Assembly: GCA_022749755.1 (NCBI GenBank)
Contig: CM040451.1
Location: forward strand, 13,405,871 to 13,469,870
Origin: Azadirachta indica
Lineage: Eukaryota > Streptophyta > Magnoliopsida > Sapindales > Meliaceae
Length of the DNA stretch: 64,000 bases
Direction of reading: 5' to 3'
Shown piece after piece: positions 28,774 through 40,936 of the stretch. Made by a program: the position numbers and the translations under genes. Within the stretch, counting starts at the first letter, position 1. Every line of letters starts with the position of its first letter. Under the pieces are notes generated by a model that worked only from the letters and a program-made list of their open reading frames with translations, had not been told where the DNA came from and did no database searches.

Positions 28774-28929
28774 CTGGGTCACGTTGTTTTCGACCAACCT
28801 TTCTTCAGCTTTGCAGATTGTGGATGCGGTCCATAGTTCTGAATAGAACCACTGGGTCATGTTGTTTTCGACCAAACTTTCTTCATCTTTGCAGATTGTG
28901 GATCCGGGCCATAGTTCTGAGTAGGCCCA
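28774..28929. repeat. 78-bp tandem duplication
   Basis: Two adjacent copies (28774-28851 and 28852-28929) share nearly all bases, including the words GTTGTTTTCGACCAA and TTTGCAGATTGTGGAT. They stand out as GC-richer than the surrounding AT-rich DNA. No ORF spans them. Confidence 0.85.
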
Positions 28930-29698
28930 AAAAGATCATTGCTTACAATTTCTTTATCTTATTACTGGTTAAAAAATTTCTTAATTTATCGTAACTTCGT
29001 ATAACTCGCCTTGTCCTCATCGAGATGAAACTACTGTGTTTCACACTTTTACCACAGAAGTTTGGAGACTAGTGATATCATTTTTATTTAAAGGATATTA
29101 TAACATTCCTCCCCTTAAATGTTTGAGATTATATTAATAAAATAAAAAAAATAAAGAATATATTGCTTACTTCTTTTGAGTTGTTAGTTAAACTAATTTA
29201 AATGATAAATTTACTTTAATACTCTTAATTTATTTTTAAAAATTTTTGACATAATTTAAAATACCTATTAAGAAATAATTTTTTTTAGAATAAGTCTTTA
29301 TGTAAATAGTAATTATTTTTTTGAAACACACGATTTTGTAAAATCTTTAAAAATTATCTTTTTATTTATTTTTCATGTTAATTTTTCTTTGTAAGATTTA
29401 AAATCTTATGACATTTATGTTTTTATCTTTGAAGTTAAAGAGGCGAAGAAGATCAAATGCAATAATAAGGGAGGTATGTGATATATTTTAAATTCTTTTA
29501 TTCAAGAAAAAATGGTCTCTAAAATTGAATAAATACAAAATTTGAGGACCTTGGTGAAAATATGCCTAATCTATTGACGTTGACTCAAACTAGCTACGCT
29601 CGTGTAAGCAAAGGGAAAGCGTTTCTTCAGCCACAAAACGCAAAAAAGTGAGCGCAGCTGAAAACGACCAACCTTCGGGCGCCAAAAAGATAACAGAA

Positions 29699-32117
29699 AT
29701 GGAAATACTTTATCTGCTCTGCTCATTCCTCTCCACATTTTTCACTTCCCTCACTCTTTCCCTCCTCCTCCCGTTCCGCGCGCTTCTTCGCCGCCCGTGT
29801 TCGTCACGCGCTTCCTCTTCCTGCTCCTCAGATCCAGTTTCTTACTACGAAGGCACCGTCTGGCACGAGCGCAGGCGCCCTGTCCGCCACTCTTTCAAGT
29901 ACTCCGTGCGCTACGCGCTCATCGACCTGGATCAGGCTTTACGAGTGCCGCCTGATCATCTCTCCGCCGAAGAAGCTCGCCGAGTTGCCGAGACCAATGG
30001 ACCAGTGTACGTTGAGAATTTCATCTCGTATTTACGAAAATTTGTAATGTTCTGCTTAGAATTTCAGAATTTTGATATTATGCATGAATTCTGCAGTTTA
30101 CTTTTGACAATTCCTTCTAGTGTTGGATATGAACAAAATCCTTTGAGCTTGTATTATTGCTATGACGTGGAAGGTTCTACTCGGTGCTTGAAGAAGTGTA
30201 TTGCTGAGGTGTGTGAATTCTGTGCTTTATCAAAATTTTAAATGTGATTAGTGTTTTACTAGTAATTAAGTTTGAGTTCAGCCTCAGTGTATTAAATTTT
30301 TTTCTTAAGAAAAAAAAGATGGAAAATGTATACTGTGCAATTGTGGTTTTGTATCTAAAATTGTGTGTTGTTATCTTGATTTTTATTAGCTTTCAGTCTA
30401 AATGATGATTTAAGCTACAAGATTTTCAGTTTTCACTGACTGCAATGCTGGTTTCCGTTCTTCAAGGTAACTAATACACCATGGGGTGAAAGAGTATCAT
30501 TTGTTTTCAATCCCGACTCTGATTTAGTGGCAAAACCATTACATGTCAGTCCTTTTATGGTAGGTTTTTTCAGTTCCTTTCCTCTCTTTTGTTTCTTCTG
30601 TTTCTTTCTTTTGATTGGCTATTGCATTGATGCTACAGATAATTCCTGTTAAAAGTTTTGTTATTGCATTTTGAAACAAATAGAAGTCTCCTCCTTGTCT
30701 TGCTTTTGGTTTGGTAGAAGGAAAGGAAAATCTGAATATGTGTTTTCTTGTAAATTTATATGTATATTCCCCTGCGATGTGCATAATTTATTTATGTTAA
30801 TTGAAATGTTTGATGAACTGAGGAGCATTTTCTAGTTGCCAATGTAGCCAGAAAAGAAGCTTAATATTGCAACTAATTAAGTTTTCTGGGGTTGAAATTG
30901 TCTGAGAATGAATGAGGTGCAAACTCATGCCAGTGCCTAATAGTTTTCTCGGGGTTTTAATTTATTATGAGAATCTTGCATTGTTACATTCATCTTTATT
31001 TTTAGTACTAAGGGGTTCCTTACTAAGGAACTGTTTCCAAAATTATTTCAGGATATGCATGGGAATTGGCACATCAGGGCAAATGCTCCTGGGGAGAATC
31101 TACTTGTGTTAATTTCAGTTCAACACCCTGAACTTGGTGACTATTTTACTGCTACCCTGAAAACCAGAAGGGTCTCCTCGCTGACGTTGTCTGATCAGGA
31201 CATCTTCTTCTGGTTGATGCCTCATAAAGTTGCGGTTTGGATATATTGGCACGTAAGTGAGATTGAAATTTTGTTATTTTACCTGCTACATTTCAAAAGA
31301 GATGTCTTAACTGTGAGAACATTTATCACCAAAAGTTGTAATGGACTGAAGACTTCAAAAAGTTAATACCTAATAAGAGTGATCAAAAGAAATTTTTTTA
31401 TTATATTACACGTTAAACGAATTTATTTTTACTATGTTAGGTGTTAGAGGATCCATATGCATTACAGTTACAGCATTGCCTTAAGACTGTAAATAATTCC
31501 AAATGCATTATACAACTAACTGCATGATTAAGGGTTCAGGGTAATTACATTTCTAATACTTTTACTCCTTGGGGACCTGTATGTCTGAGTTGTAGAATTG
31601 ATCCATCATTCTTGGCCAAGCTGTGTTACAAACCTCCATATTTGTTCCTCCAATCTTATTCCTAACTTTACTCCTAGTGAAAGGGGTTAAAAAAAAAAAA
31701 AAAAAAACGAATGCCAATTATACTTCATAATAGCTTACATAATATGCAAAATTAAGTAGACCAATTTCGGTCTTTGGCATTAAAAACACATGCTCCCAGT
31801 GTTTACTAGTCATCCTACTGAAATCTCAGACTGCCATACATTTCCATGATGATTGATAATTGGATTAATCATCTTTTTTCTAGGCATTGAAGCTATGGTG
31901 GAAAAATGTGTCATTTATTCAACATCCAAGGTATACGAACCCAGCATATAGGAAGGAAGCCCTAATTCGTGATCAGAAACTCCAATGCTGTCAGGAGGCT
32001 GGATGGGACAATGACAACCATTTACAAGTTGAAGACAGTGATCCACGATATCTGGCTGACAAGAATAGTAGGGATCGACGATTTACCTGGAGAGATGCTA
32101 AATGGCCGTGGTCTTGA
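29699..32117 (+). CDS. DUF1365 family protein
   Basis: Protein of the DUF1365 family; biochemical role unknown. In bacteria the family is often encoded beside cyclopropane fatty acid synthase genes, hinting at lipid chemistry. Coding exons: 29699-30006, 30097-30208, 30467-30559, 31052-31252 and 31884-32117; all GT-AG, 948 bases in all, 315 residues. Residues 3-27 form one hydrophobic, probably membrane-anchoring helix. Family words then follow in order: HSFKYSVRYALIDLDQ, TIPSSVGYEQNPLSLYYCYD, NTPWGERVSFVF, HVSPFMDMHGNWHIR, VAVWIYWHALKLWWK and HPRYTNPAYR. The ATG at 29699 is chosen because the reading frame further upstream holds no other ATG before a stop. Intron 1 is 90 bases and open in frame, so its retention would insert 30 residues rather than truncate. 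Diverges from PDH E1-beta. Confidence 0.92.
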
Positions 32118-35100
32118 ATAACATGGGTAAGATTTATGGTTCACTATGAGGAGATGCTTCAATGACTTGACCTTTGGTTCCGTGTAATATTTTACTATTA
32201 TATGTGTGGTCACACTATGGTAGGCAACATTATTAATAAACTGAAGGGTTTGCCATTCACGGGGAAGTTAATGAGCTTCCTGGTTTCTTTGATGACCAGG
32301 AAGCAAGGGAGTTCTCCATCCTTCTTCTTCTTCTTCTTCTTTCTATAATGAGGCAAATCATTGGTTGTATTTCATTCTGTTATTTAACTGAATCATCTGT
32401 ACATTTGACTGAAATAATTGATGAAAACTTTCAAATGGCTATACCTTGTGAGGCATGAATAATTCCGTACAGCAAACTGTGACCTTATTCCAATTTCTTT
32501 TTTAACTTTTTTCTCTTTATCTTCAGCTTAATTTATGTGTATGTTTGTCACTATTTTGATTGATTTGTTATTATTTCTTACCTACCTGCATGTATTTAGA
32601 TTGGGATATTATAAATTGGGAAAAAGAAAAAGGGCTTCTGCTTTGAATTATCCAACTCTTGTCAGATTTTTGTCCATTATATTTTTATTGTTTGACAGCA
32701 CTGAAACTGTAAAGGAAAATGATGATAGAACTCTTATAACATAAAAAGTGAGAGATATTTTCTTAAAACAAGTAAAAGTGTAAATTAGATACAGGAATTA
32801 ATGTGATTTTTTCATGTTATTATATGTTTTGTTGGATTGTGGAAATTTCTTCAGAATTAAAAATTAATATTAGATAATCAATCCTTAGCTCACCGTACTG
32901 GCCACTGATAGGATGATTCAGTTTGTCCTTTGTTTTTAATAGAAACCTAAAAAGGTCTATTACACAGCTGATGACTACTTTTGCTATTAGGTTTGCTGGT
33001 TTGAAGTTTAAAGCTTCCTATCACGGATATTGTACATTATTACTGAAGCTAAATTATCACCTGAGCTATTTTTGTACTGGAGTTTGTAGATTATCTTATG
33101 TAGTTTGGGATATCAAGATTGATAAAATTTTAATAAAAAATCACAGTTAATTTTCTTTGCCTTTTTTCTGTTTTGAAAGGCATTAAGGTTTTTCTCGCAC
33201 AATTCCATATATATGCAGTATCTACTGATTTCTGGCTGTAAATATATAGCTGTGCATCTTTGAATTCAATTTCTTCATGTTAGCAGCTGATTATTTCAAC
33301 ACGAAATTGATTGCGACCATTCATCGAAAATACCCGGCCAAAAGGATTAGGACCACATATAATCATTTCTGTACTTGGTAAGATCCTATCGGTCTCAGCA
33401 TTCCTTGGAGCATGCATCACAAGAGCTTCTTCTACACATGAATGGCAACATCACATTTTTTTCAACCATGCTGCTGGAATGCTGGATTTGATATTTTCAA
33501 CAAGCTATCCTGGTTTTATGGTATTCCTTTGTTCTGTTAGGTTGTCCATGTGATTTAATGAACCCCATGAGCTGCAATGTGCTATGTTTCTCGACATTTC
33601 ATGTTGCAAATTTACTCCACAACATGCATACTTTTCTTTTGTCATAAAATTTATTTATAAATAACATCAGTTCTCTACTTTTGCGCCTAATTTCTGTGTA
33701 TGCATAGAACATAGAAAATTTCAATATGGTTGTATCTACTTCTGCTGATGAATTTGCCTACCTCCTCAGGAGCTTCTTTTGAGCTTAATTTCCAAAGACA
33801 GGTGAGGTTTATGGTCAATGATTGTTTTCTTTTGATTAATTGAGCGTATATAATACCCCATGAATAGAAGTGAAGTTGGCTGAATTCTCAGCTTGTCTTT
33901 TGTCCTCAACATAAATCTTCTTTCTGATTGAGATGTCTTGGATTGGTTTGGCATAAAGTTGACACGTTTAGAATGAGCAAAATTGGGAGACTGATTCTAG
34001 TCAACAATTTCGTTTTCTTGGTAACTTTCTAGTTGCTCAATCATTATCAAACCCTCTCGTAACCATTTTAAGTATTGTACTTCTTCCACACAAATTAATG
34101 TTAACGGGATTTTCTCCCCCATACATGCTTTTACCTGAATAAAGATGTTGGTAATTGATAATTAATAAACCAATAATAATAAATCTTAGTATATATAGAT
34201 AACCATGTAAAATAAAGTGCCAGATCAAAATTTTCTTCTAATGCGGGTTTCTATTTGAGTAATAAAAAAAAATTTGTGGTTGATTATTAATAAATAAAAA
34301 TAGAAGAATAAATAGATATTGACCATAAATAAAAATACAAGTCAAAAGATTCTAACATGGAAAATTATGCTAATTCGACTCTTGGATCTTTAAGTCTTAA
34401 CATTGAAATGGATAATATGGCAGCGTATTGATACTAAACGTTGTAGAAAAAGGGTGTGTTAAGAGTCCTCGAAACGTTTTGGAAAATTAAGTTTATATAA
34501 ATAAATAAAACGTTTTGAATATTTACTTTTAAAAGATTTTCTTTGCTCCCTTTGAAGATATTCTTATTCGGAAATAATTTCTAATTGGAAGTCTTAAAAT
34601 TGCCGGTACTGAGGGCGGTCTACTTCGGCAATCTTCTCAAGAGAAACTGCTTTGCAACAACTGTTAGAGAACAAATATTCGGTCTCTGTCTTGACTCCAC
34701 ATATTTTAAAAAAAAAAAAAAAAAAAAAATCCAATGGATTATTCAAATTTTGGTTAGGATTCATACCAACATAAATAATTAAAATGTCAACAATCACAAT
34801 GTGAGGTACTACTCACCTCACGTTTTAAAAATAAAAGCACTAGTTCCATATGCCATACATGTACTATTAAAAAAAAAAAAAAAACCAAATATTTTATAGC
34901 CAACTAACTTAGAAATGCTTTCGACGTCAGATATTAGAAACCCATTGCCCAAGCAATAGTTTTTCTTTTTATTTGTTTTTAATATTTTTTGTTTTTCAGA
35001 AACAAAATGATGCCTAAATTTTTTATATTCATTTTACTTGGAATGTCAATCTACTATTCTATTTAATGTTTATCAATATATCATAATTATATCTTTTGGA

Positions 35101-36110
35101 GGCGCCTCAAAGTGCTTTCAACATTAGCCTGCTAGCGATTTGGCAACAAATTATTATAATCAGATATTAAAATAAAAAACATAGCATGCTATATATGATA
35201 TATGATATATGATATGATGTTATCAAATTAGAAAAATTAAACGTGTTTAATTTTAATTAAACTTGAAATGCGGAGACTTTTGGAATTTATTGATCATCAT
35301 CTTCTTTGTTAGGTGGACTGACTGGAATTTTAATGATTTTTTGATTAGTTTTTTTAATCAGATAATTTAGTTAACAGTTTCACTTAGAAAGACCACTAAT
35401 TGAAGCGTATTTCCCAAGCCCTACAGCTGCACGTGGGGGGCTCGTGAAAGCACCCAAATTTTTGTATTTAAAGAATTCTCACGTTTTTTCTCTTTAAATC
35501 ATGTTAAAATTTTCAAATTTCCAGATCTGGAAACCTATTCATATGTTTTTGATTCCTTCGATTGATATAACAACATTTCGAAATTATATATATATATATA
35601 TATATATCTATATATAATTAATAGGCACGTTTAATCAAAATATATACCCGATGTTAGGTGGATGTTTAATGAATGTTTTCGTGTTCTTGAAAACGTCTTT
35701 GAAAAGTAAATTTTTGGGTAGATGACAATTGAAATTTTTTTAAAAATTACTTAGTATGTATTTTGAATAAGAAAATACTTTTGATGAATGTAAATGATTG
35801 CGAAACATATATTTTATCAAGAATTTATTTATTGTGTATCGTTGATTTAATTGATAATTATTTTTAAAAATATTAAATATAAATTCATTCAAATTTAAAT
35901 ATAAATGTAAGTACCGAACGAGATTGTAGTTTCTAATATTAAAGAAAAAAATATATAAATTATTAATTATTCACTATCGCACAACATGTTACATGCATTC
36001 ATGGAATATTAAAGAAAAAATAGAAAAAATAAAAAAAAAAAAGCCTCGTGGTATGTTCTTATAGAGCATTTATTAATTATGTGAAACGTGATATTATATT
36101 GATATAATGG

Positions 36111-36371
36111 GAGAATATACATTATTTTCTATTTTTTTAGTTAATATCCTATTATCTCTTATATTTTTTTTTTAATATTTCATTATCTTTTTAAAATTTG
36201 ATTTTATTTTTTAATATTTTAAATATTTTTAATTTTAACATTTTGTAAACCAATTGAACTGAATGGTAAAATCGAAAAAAAAAAAATTAAAAAAGTTATG
36301 GGATATTAAAAAAATATAAAGAGATAATATGGTATTATTTTAAAAAGTAAGAGGTGATGGACATTATTCTC
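36111..36371. mobile_element. inverted-repeat MITE, family unassigned
   Basis: A 261-base element whose left 60-odd bases match the reverse complement of its right 60-odd bases with modest gaps: both ends start GAGAAT inward and both reach the shared word TATTATCTCTT and then a poly-T tract ending TTTAAT. Flanks 36101-36110 and 36372-36381 share TATAAT in the same columns, a candidate 8-10 base target duplication. Long inverted repeats and a duplication of this size fit a Mutator- or hAT-derived MITE. No coding sequence. Confidence 0.6.
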
Positions 36372-38034
36372 AGTATAATCAATGTATAGGAATAATGTTA
36401 TATGTGCAAAATTAAAATATAAAAGAAATAGTATTAAAAGAGTAAATTTCATTTAGATAAAAAAGTTTAGTAAATGTAATCAAGTATCTCTCTTAGAGTT
36501 TCAATTGACTAACTCTTAATTATATAGTTACTAACACGTCCCCAAATAAATTGTATTTATAAAATAAAGTTGGATATATTCTTCAATCTCATCCTATTAA
36601 AATTCCTTCTCATAAACAAATATTTTTCAATAATATAAAATTTACATCATTATTTCAACTCATACATTCAATAATTTTTTTTTGGAATAAGAAACTAAAG
36701 GCTCGTGATGTGAATATAACTAATAGTTTATAAAAATATCTTAAAATAATAATTAATCAAAAAAGCCAATATGGTAATTTCTCGTATCAATTAATACATT
36801 AATAAAATCAAAATTAATGTTGTAAAAACCAAATAAAAATAGGAACTCACATAAGAGAAATTATATATATATACTTCATTCTCCTTCTTGAGTTTTACAA
36901 AGCTCGTGTCCAACAAGTCCACTCCTCTGCAATCAATAATTAAATCACATAAGAAGATTGTAAAAGTGCAAGGTAAATCACATTGTAGACATACTAAATA
37001 ATGAAAAGGAAGACAAATAGATCGTATCTCCAAAGTTGATATAAATATATAGGCATTTAGCTGTTTATAAACTCAACTTTCTATTTATAAAGGACATGGA
37101 TCTTTTGAAATTTTGATTAACAGTAGTTGGATTGTGGGTGAGGGCAAATTATGTGCTAAATACACAGTTCTGGACATATATTTAGCTTAACGAAGGGTAC
37201 ATATATAATAGAAAATGTGAAAAGATGCATGCCTCTCCTTTAATAACTGTTTATTAATTTGATACAAAACCAACCCAAAAATACAGAACATAAAAAAATA
37301 AGAATATAAAATATTTGAATAGTTGGATACTTTTTGATCTTCGTCAATATAAGTTATGTTTTTACTTGCATTATTTTTGTTAACGAAATAGTTCTTCGTA
37401 ATGACGTTTGTCAAAATACCTTCAAATTTAAGGTTTCCTTCATCACTAGCTTCGTGCAAAGATTTGGGAAAGTGACATTTTATCTTCACATAAGAAGGAA
37501 ATATTAAATTAATGATTTTTTTTTAAGTATTTGCCCTTATACTTAATTGACAGTTTCCAATAATTACTTTATAGGAGAGATAAGTGATACATTGACCAAA
37601 CTTTTATTTAAGTGATACTTACTCAAATCTTAGGGGAGGTATCAGATAATATCCCGAATATAAAATTTTCATCCAAATTAATATATTATTTGCTACATAA
37701 TTGTCGATGGTAATATCAAAAGAGAACAAGTATTTAATATATAAGACGTTGACAATCATTAATTAATATCTTATTAAATTAAATGCAAATTTTATTAGTT
37801 TATTATTATTTTTACACTGGAATGTATTACTTATTGTCTTTTTATTTAATTAAATACTTTATATATAAAACTTATTATACCAAAAAAAATCTTTGGCCAA
37901 TTTTCGTTTATAAGAATATCCCATCTTGGTGATAGGTAAGGATTTAACATATTTTTAAAAAGTATACATCTTTTGTTGACTTTTTAATCTCGTAATATAA
38001 TATAATCTGGCATCCATTTCTATATATAATTAAA

Positions 38035-38083
38035 TTACCACATTTCTCATATTCAAAAAAAAAAAAATTTACCACATTTCTCA
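38035..38083. repeat. 15-bp duplication flanking a poly-A tract
   Basis: The word TTACCACATTTCTCA occurs at 38035-38049 and 38069-38083. Between them lie only about 19 bases, mostly poly-A. This arrangement (target duplication plus A-tail) is what a severely truncated retrotransposed insert leaves; simple slippage is the alternative. Confidence 0.4.
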
Positions 38084-40608
38084 CATAATATTTTTTTTTA
38101 ATATATAAACCATTTTGAAATTACAAAATAATTTCACTTTCAGAATTTGGGATATTGATGTGATGTTGCCAGTTGTAAGTGTTGCATTCGAACGCCGCAA
38201 TCCTGTTCCTTTAAAATAAGAACCACGTGGGTCTCTCTAGAATTTTTCTTTTTTTTTTTTTAAAAAAAAAACAATCAACTTGAGCTGTTGTTGTCCTGCC
38301 CCAAAATTCACGTGACAAAAGGACGACATTAATCACGTGTGATTAATAAATACTGAGGAAAATTATATTTCTTTGTTAAACCGTCAATGTAATCGACATC
38401 TCAGCGGCCAACTATTTAATTCTGTCAGTTTTTAAAAATTATTTTTGAATTTTTTGAAAAACAAATCAAATTTTAAAACAATCAAGATAATTAGGAGGGA
38501 ATGTTTTCACTGCATTATCGTTCAATTAAAAATATTCATAAACAACATGTGATATTATATATTGTTTGATACGGTTGGTAAACTTTTATTATTTCGGTAT
38601 AAAGACAATTTAATAGAACTCTCTGTTAGACATTTCTCGCACTCCTTTTTTCTAATATATATATATATATAAATTATTAATTTTATAACAATTCACAGCA
38701 TTATTAGTTAATTAATAAAGAAATTTTTATATAAATCTATTAAATCGTTTCAATAAAATTATTCTATGTATTAAAAAAAATTAGTTATTCTAATTATGGT
38801 CATAATTGATCGATCTAAAATGTATACATATAATATAATATAATATAATAAAAGTTGTTAGAATGTTCAATTTTCATATTAAACTTTCCCTACCCCTAGT
38901 TTTGTTTTAATTTATTACCAAGGCTTGTTGACTTTAAATTTTGAGGACCACTTTCAAATTTTAATTAATAAAGTGAAAACGAATAGTAACTATTTTAATC
39001 TGGACAAAATAGAAAATAATTAATATTAATATGAAATTTCGTGAAAAGCGTTTGGAACATAGCTTTCGGAAAACCACTAGCTAGTTGGATTGTTCTTCAA
39101 GCACCGTAAAGTTTATAATTTTCAAAGGGGTGGTAAGAGAGAGAAATTAATGAGCTGCAAATTAATTAAACACATGATCATGTCGTTTTATTTACTACTG
39201 TTTTGCGTTTCACTTTTCCGTGTTCAAATGATGAACACGGCGGCCGCCTCATTCTTAATTTCTATAATCAAGTGATTAATTAACTTAGTGGAAGCCAGAA
39301 AAGGATAGTTAATTTGGATTTATTGAATTGTCAATGATTCACATGGTAAACTTTGTATTCATTTATTTATTTATTATTATTATTATACACATAACTTCTT
39401 TTTATACAATTATATAAATTAATTTAAAATTAAAATATTAAAAGAATAATCTTTTAAAGTTTTAATACTGTAAAAATTTATTGAGTTTACATCTCAAAAT
39501 TTTGAATTATGATTGAAAATATTTGTCATCTATTCTTGCTATGATTCTCTATATTTGTTAATAATATAGTTTATACTAATTCTTTTACCTATTTCATATA
39601 CAAATAAACATAACAATTGAGAGATAGGAATTTTGAGGCGAAATTGTCTTTATTTCTGTCTCACTATTTAATAAAATTTTATTATATATACATTCTTTTA
39701 AAATTAACCAATCATGAGAATCATTAAATAAAGTAACATGATATATTTTATTAAATAATTTGATAACAAATCTTTATTTATATTTCTTTTATTGAGAGAT
39801 GATATTATAATAAGTATAAATAATATAATAAATAAAACTACATAATATATTAAATCAATCGGTCACTTATTTAATGAGTGGGTAAGTGTCAGTCGTAACT
39901 TTTAGGAGTATAAATTTATACCAATTTTCGCATGTTTTGCACGAAATTAATCAATCAAACAAAGCTTTTTCAAATTTCCATTGAATTAATTTGGCCCAAT
40001 AATTCGACAGTTAACAAAGGGATAATGCCCACAATTACAGTTTTTGCACCAAATTCCACAAAAATTATAATCTCTTCAAAAAAAAAAAAAATATTATGAT
40101 ATCATGAAATCGCGTAAAGTGAATATTTTAAAAATGTCGTAGTCCCAATTTAGAAAAAGAAAAGGAAAACTAGAATTTTTTTCATTCTCTAAACTTTTGT
40201 TAATTTCAAGCAAATAATAAATATGTGATTAATAATTAATAAATAAAAAATAAGTGAACAAATTATAATTATTATATATTTAAAAGTTTAAAACTGATCT
40301 TATATCGTTATCACATCACACGTCCAACATTTTTAGAAGAATAGTAATAAAATCCTTAAGACACATGTAACAACAATAAAGCATGTTGCATTGATTTTTA
40401 TGAATTTAAATATGTATGAATCATGGCGGATACTTATCAAAAAAGATTTTTTTTTTTTTTTTTGGTTTTTGAATACTAGATAAATATCGTTAAAAAAATG
40501 TAAATTTCTTTGAAACACGGCGAGGCAAACACTCGCTATCCATATGCCAGATAAAAAAAATTAATAAATAAAGAAAAAAGAAGTGAGAGAAACACATGTC
40601 GACTAAAG

Positions 40609-40614
40609 CACGTG
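40609..40614 (+). promoter_or_regulatory. G-box upstream of JAZ gene (distal)
   Basis: CACGTG 328 bases upstream of the start codon. MYC2-type bHLH factors bind G-boxes in JAZ promoters, giving jasmonate-induced negative feedback in Arabidopsis; here this is inference from the motif. Confidence 0.5.
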
Positions 40615-40725
40615 CATGAATAGAAAAATACACATGGGGAAAAACCAAAAGCATTGGATATTGAAGAAGTGGCGGTTTTTTGGTATACACCATCATGAAT
40701 GAATGAAGGAATTAATTACATATTC

Positions 40726-40731
40726 CACGTG
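40726..40731 (+). promoter_or_regulatory. G-box upstream of JAZ gene (proximal)
   Basis: CACGTG 98 bases upstream of the TATA box. With the site at 40609 this makes two perfect G-boxes within 120 bases, a usual arrangement for MYC2-responsive promoters. Confidence 0.55.
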
Positions 40732-40828
40732 CTTAAATAAATAAAAAGAAAAATAATCCATGTCTGGTTTGTCCGTTTTTAAGGTTTTTCAATGCATCTT
40801 CTGTACACCACACAAATTTTCCTACCTG

Positions 40829-40836
40829 TATATAAG
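40829..40836 (+). promoter_or_regulatory. TATA box of JAZ gene
   Basis: TATATAAG followed by a CT-rich leader, 101 bases upstream of the ATG. A start of transcription near 40862 would leave a leader of about 75 bases. Confidence 0.6.
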
Positions 40837-40936
40837 CCTCTCTTCTTTGAATTCTTTGCACTTACATTTCCGTTCAACTGTCAATCATTTCTCTCCATAA
40901 CAAAAATTGCTCATCATTATATTTAGATCTGTCAAC

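Larger units (their letters stand above)
26910..29698. other. spacer between divergent PDH E1-beta and DUF1365 genes
   Basis: No coding potential. It holds the hAT-like MITE at 27122-27574, a 78-bp tandem duplication at 28774-28929, and from about 27646 a second stretch with CGGT/TTTGGTTTGATTT wording typical of degenerate low-complexity transposon debris. The last 100 bases are presumably the DUF1365 promoter and leader. Confidence 0.6.
32118..40608. other. 8.5 kb spacer between DUF1365 and the JAZ gene
   Basis: Begins with the DUF1365 3' untranslated region (TTC repeat near 32323-32342). The rest is very AT-rich with no recognisable coding sequence. It contains poly-A/T runs (34707-34728, 34868-34884), a TA block at 35587-35607, a MITE at 36111-36371 and a small poly-A-tailed scar at 38035-38083. 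ORFs up to 100 codons show no domain. Confidence 0.65.

Noticed and set aside
33298..33382. Short exon-like reading frame after the DUF1365 gene
   Set aside because: It ends quickly, lacks a partner exon, and the DUF1365 coding sequence is already complete at 32117.
34797..34818. Small GTGAGGT/ACCTCAC hairpin as a terminator or MITE end
   Set aside because: Only seven paired bases, no matching partner nearby, and no flanking duplication.
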